A DNA stretch of 64,000 nt, taken from NCBI GenBank assembly GCA_021108395.1, contig JAIOQZ010000059.1, positions 1 to 64,000 on the forward strand, given 5' to 3'. The position numbers and the translations under genes were made by a program. Positions 61,709 to 64,000 of this stretch are shown here, in pieces; the first letter of the stretch is position 1, and each line of letters begins with the position of its first letter. Source of the DNA: Candidatus Cloacimonadota bacterium (GTDB lineage: Bacteria > Cloacimonadota > Cloacimonadia > Cloacimonadales > JAIOQZ01). The notes under the pieces were generated by a model. That model was not told the DNA's origin. It did not search any database and saw only the letters and a program-made list of their open reading frames with translations.

Positions 61709-62220
61709 TCACTTCCGTAGTAAAATAGATAGATCAGGCCACCCAGGATGGCCGAGATCAGCACCGGGTCATACCAGCGCATTGTTTGCAGTTCGTTTGT
61801 GAGTGGACATGACGTTCGCAGCTCGCAGGCCGCCACGCCGATCACTGTCCCGCTATCCTTTTCTATCAACCGCAGTCTGAAGCGGTGGGTTGTTTCTTCG
61901 CGCAATGTCCGGCTAAACAGCGAGTTGCTGCCCAACTGCCTGGCGCTTGTCTGGCGAGTAACCTGCGCCACCAGCGTCCCTGAAGCAGGTTCTGCCAACA
62001 ACGTCTCGTCACGCCCCAGCAACAGCCGAGTCATCTCGAACCTTAGCTCTTCCCACATTTCACCGGTCTGCACGTCCAGCGCAATGTTTCTGTCCGCAGG
62101 TATCTCCGCGACCAGACAGATGGCCGCACGCTGGGCCAGCGAGTCGGCGGGCACCAGCGGCGCCTGAGCGGCCAGAATGCCCGTCATCAGGCACAATGCC
62201 GGCAGCGCGAGGCGCTTCAT
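61705..62220 (-). CDS. Small exported protein with C-terminal membrane anchor, unknown
   Basis: A 171-residue protein with signal peptide MKRLALPALCLMTGILAAQ, a mature part with LAQRAAICLVAEIPADRNIALDVQTGEMWEELRFEMTRLLLG and an RFRLRLIEKDSGTVIGVAACELRTSCP segment, and a final hydrophobic helix DPVLISAILGGLIYLFYYG. The layout resembles small envelope proteins but no family is recognised. The start at 62220 is chosen for the signal peptide; the frame extends upstream to 62349. Between cpoB and bamD, so it may take part in envelope assembly. Confidence 0.55.
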   Translation of the reverse strand: MKRLALPALCLMTGILAAQAPLVPADSLAQRAAICLVAEIPADRNIALDVQTGEMWEELRFEMTRLLLGRDETLLAEPASGTLVAQVTRQTSARQLGSNSLFSRTLREETTHRFRLRLIEKDSGTVIGVAACELRTSCPLTNELQTMRWYDPVLISAILGGLIYLFYYGSE

Positions 62221-62228
62221 CGCGCCGC

Positions 62229-62945
62229 TCACGGAAGCTCCCGCAGCAGGGACAGAACCAGGCTCTGACGGGCGTAATCGGGATACATGCGGCCTACGCG
62301 CTCGAGTTCGAGCCGCGCCTGCTGCATTTTGCCCAGCTCGCGATAACACAGCCCCATTTTGAGCTGCGCGTCGGGCGCTTTCTTCGACTCGGGATAGAAG
62401 TCTATCACCTTCTGGAACTCGCCGAGCGCGCCTATGTAATCATTGCGGTCATAGCAGCATTCGCCCAGCCAGTATTGCGCGTTGGGGGCCAGTTCATGCT
62501 GGCTGAACAGCTCGACAAACATCCGAAAGCCGGCGGCGGCCTCAGCGAAACGCTGAGAAACATACAGTCCGCGAGCCAGGACGTACTCGTCCTCGGGGTC
62601 AATATCGCGGCGCACCACAGGAGAAGAAACAGGGGCTTGCTGCGGCATGCTCGGTGGCGCTTGCGTCTGCTGTATCTGTTGCCGAGACTGCAAGTCGTTC
62701 AGCTCAATACGCAGTGCGTTCACCTCGCCGCGCAACTCAGCGATTTCTGCCTGCATGGCGAGAACTTCGGCCTGATTATCCTGTGGCAGCCGCTCTCGAA
62801 CAGCCGCAAGCTGAATCGCCTGGTCGCTCTGGTCAACCTCGATGGATTCGAGGCGCTGCTCGACGGTGACAAGCCGCTCGCTGGTGTCGTTCATCGCGCA
62901 ACCAGCCAGCAAACCGGCAATCACCGCCAACCAGGCAAATCGCAT
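62229..62945 (-). CDS. CpoB/YbgF-like Tol-Pal-associated TPR protein
   Basis: A 238-residue lipoprotein (MRFAWLAVIAGLLAGCA, lipobox LLAGC) with a coiled-coil segment (about 25-90; AVRERLPQDNQAEVLAMQAEIAELRGEVNALRIEL), a linker rich in Gln and Pro, and a C-terminal TPR domain (about 115-235) with YVLARGLYVSQRFAEAAAGFRMFVELF, LAPNAQYWLGECCYDRNDYIGALGEFQKVIDFYP and KAPDAQLKMGLCYRELGKMQQARLELERV. This is the CpoB pattern (coiled coil plus TPR), a protein coordinating peptidoglycan synthesis with outer-membrane constriction. No Tol-Pal genes are in view. The start at 62945 gives the signal; the preceding gene ends 2 bases before. Confidence 0.78.
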   Translation of the reverse strand: MRFAWLAVIAGLLAGCAMNDTSERLVTVEQRLESIEVDQSDQAIQLAAVRERLPQDNQAEVLAMQAEIAELRGEVNALRIELNDLQSRQQIQQTQAPPSMPQQAPVSSPVVRRDIDPEDEYVLARGLYVSQRFAEAAAGFRMFVELFSQHELAPNAQYWLGECCYDRNDYIGALGEFQKVIDFYPESKKAPDAQLKMGLCYRELGKMQQARLELERVGRMYPDYARQSLVLSLLRELP

Positions 62946-62946
62946 A

Positions 62947-64000
62947 TCAGGCCTTCTCGAGGAACGCCTTGTAGGCGCGATAGGTGCAGTAAACATCTGC
63001 CTTGCTGCTGAGTTCATACAGCGCATGCATGCCCAGCAGGCCGGCGCCGCAGTCGATGACGTCTGCACCGAAACGGGCGAGGAACTTGGCGATGGTGCCG
63101 CCGCCGCCCTCGTCGGTTTTGCCCAGCTCACCAGTCTGCCAGAAAACGTCGGCATCGTCGAATATATGCGACACCCGCGCGGCAAACTCGGCGTTCGAGT
63201 CGTTGCAATTGCTTTTGCCGGCGTGGCCGGAATACTTAGCGAGAGCGACGCCGCAACCGAGGTGCACGGCGTTGTTTTCTTCGAGAACGCTGTGGAAGTT
63301 CGGATTGATGGCGGCGTTGACGTCAGCCGAGAGAATGTGGCTGCGAATGAGCGTCTTGCGGAGATTGTAGCTGCCGCTGTCTTCACCGACGATGGCCAGC
63401 AGGTCGGCCACGAAGTCTTCGACAATGAAACTGGCGGCGCCTGTGTTGCCCTCGCTGCCGGTCTCTTCTTTGTCGATGAGCAGTGCCACCATGGTGCGGC
63501 GGGGCGCCTCGGCGTCGAGCAGCGCCTGCATACCGGCGAATGAGCAGACACGGTCGTCCTGGGCATAGGCGAGAATCATCGAGGAATCGAGGCCGGCGTC
63601 TCTGGCGCGACCGGCAGGCACCAGCTCGAGCTCTGCCGAAAGCAGGTCGGCTTCGGTGATGCCATAGCGCTCGTGCAACAGTCTCAGGGCTTGCAGCTTC
63701 ACGGTCTCCTTCAGGTCGGCGTCTTCCTCGTCATCGATGAAGGGCATCGAGCCAAAAACGACATTGAGCCGCGAAGCATCGACGGCATCGTCGATTTTCT
63801 TTGGCGTCTGCACCTTGCCGGCCAGATGCGGCAGCAGGTCAGGCATCACAAACACGGGATCGTCTTCGCTGTCGCCGATGTGGATGTCGATTATCTCGCC
63901 ATCGCGCTTCACCACCACGCCCATCAGGGCCAGCGGCGTGGACATCCACTGATATTTCTTGATACCGCCGTAATAGTGTGTGCGCAGCATGGCCAGTCCG
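62947..64000 (-). CDS. M18-family aminopeptidase, 5' end beyond window
   Basis: About 351 residues are visible; the frame continues past base 64000 (GLA precedes MLRTHYYGGIKKYQW), so roughly 100 N-terminal residues, including the first metal-ligand histidine, are missing. Visible parts: RTHYYGGIKKYQWMSTP, RARDAGLDSSMILAYAQDDRVC (metal D), IDKEETGSEGNTGA (catalytic and metal E), ILSADVNAAINPNF (metal D) and CGAGLLGMHALYELSSKADVY (metal H). This is the aspartyl aminopeptidase-like (M18) metalloprotease family, a cytosolic dizinc enzyme forming large tetrahedral complexes. It is the first visible gene of the cpoB-bamD-nadD run. Confidence 0.9.
   Translation of the reverse strand, partial: GLAMLRTHYYGGIKKYQWMSTPLALMGVVVKRDGEIIDIHIGDSEDDPVFVMPDLLPHLAGKVQTPKKIDDAVDASRLNVVFGSMPFIDDEEDADLKETVKLQALRLLHERYGITEADLLSAELELVPAGRARDAGLDSSMILAYAQDDRVCSFAGMQALLDAEAPRRTMVALLIDKEETGSEGNTGAASFIVEDFVADLLAIVGEDSGSYNLRKTLIRSHILSADVNAAINPNFHSVLEENNAVHLGCGVALAKYSGHAGKSNCNDSNAEFAARVSHIFDDADVFWQTGELGKTDEGGGGTIAKFLARFGADVIDCGAGLLGMHALYELSSKADVYCTYRAYKAFLEKA

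Overview
This window looks like chromosomal DNA of a Gram-negative, moderately GC-rich bacterium. It carries outer-membrane and envelope functions (BamD, CpoB, Lnt, an MsbA-like exporter, a heptosyltransferase-type glycan cluster, LPP20-type lipoproteins). Two giant secreted proteases end in an NPFNPET-type FlgD-like C-terminal domain, and there are several sigma-54 activators. That mix is typical of the Fibrobacteres-Chlorobi-Bacteroidetes side of the tree; Cloacimonadota or a relative is my best guess. This placement is inference, since no rRNA or ribosomal protein is present. No tRNA, CRISPR array or insertion sequence was seen; one clear structured RNA, RNase P RNA, is present.

Layout. 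1-4780: the end of a VTT/DedA-type membrane protein, an AT-rich SIR2-like gene of probable defence type, then an overlapping nudix - diacylglycerol kinase - rarA set. 4837-10810: a secreted-protein island with an FGE-fold lipoprotein, a peptidylarginine deiminase translationally coupled to an Arg-gingipain-like protease, and a frameshifted beta-propeller-like secreted protein broken at a run of 12 C (G on the coding strand). 11081-14727: a two-component sigma-54 system (histidine kinase and NtrC-type regulator, divergent) plus a 79-residue protein behind a well-matched sigma-54 promoter. 14790-16373: an XhoI/PaeR7I-type restriction-modification pair with a frameshifted nuclease. 16327-20124: a 1265-residue kinase-like/GAF/sigma-54 activator. 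20473-22469: signal peptidase I and HemW, followed by a candidate small RNA.

22845-32280: surface glycan cluster of seven glycosyltransferases and an MsbA-type exporter. 32437-38115: an LPP20 lipoprotein, then a seven-gene minus-strand operon (coiled-coil protein, two paralogous lipoproteins, ruvX, mltG, Kef-type antiporter, PTS EIIA/PII-like regulator). 38274-45879: two giant gingipain-family proteases, one Lys-type and one Arg-type by their S1-pocket residues. 46087-52627: nadC, a zinc-ribbon protein, rnpB, recJ, a lipoprotein, lnt, a MerR regulator. 52624-64000, minus strand: a response regulator, then a long operon-like series with the M18 aminopeptidase furthest upstream, followed by cpoB, a small secreted protein, bamD, nadD, rsgA, nadK, recN, two membrane proteins and enolase.

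The most striking theme is proteolysis and citrullination outside the cell. Two Arg-gingipain-like proteases, one Lys-gingipain-like protease and a PPAD-like deiminase reproduce the Porphyromonas gingivalis set in what looks like a different kind of organism. The deiminase shares an operon with one Arg-protease, which would expose the C-terminal arginines it modifies. At least one of the giant proteases appears to be under sigma-54 control, in a window that also encodes two sigma-54 activators.
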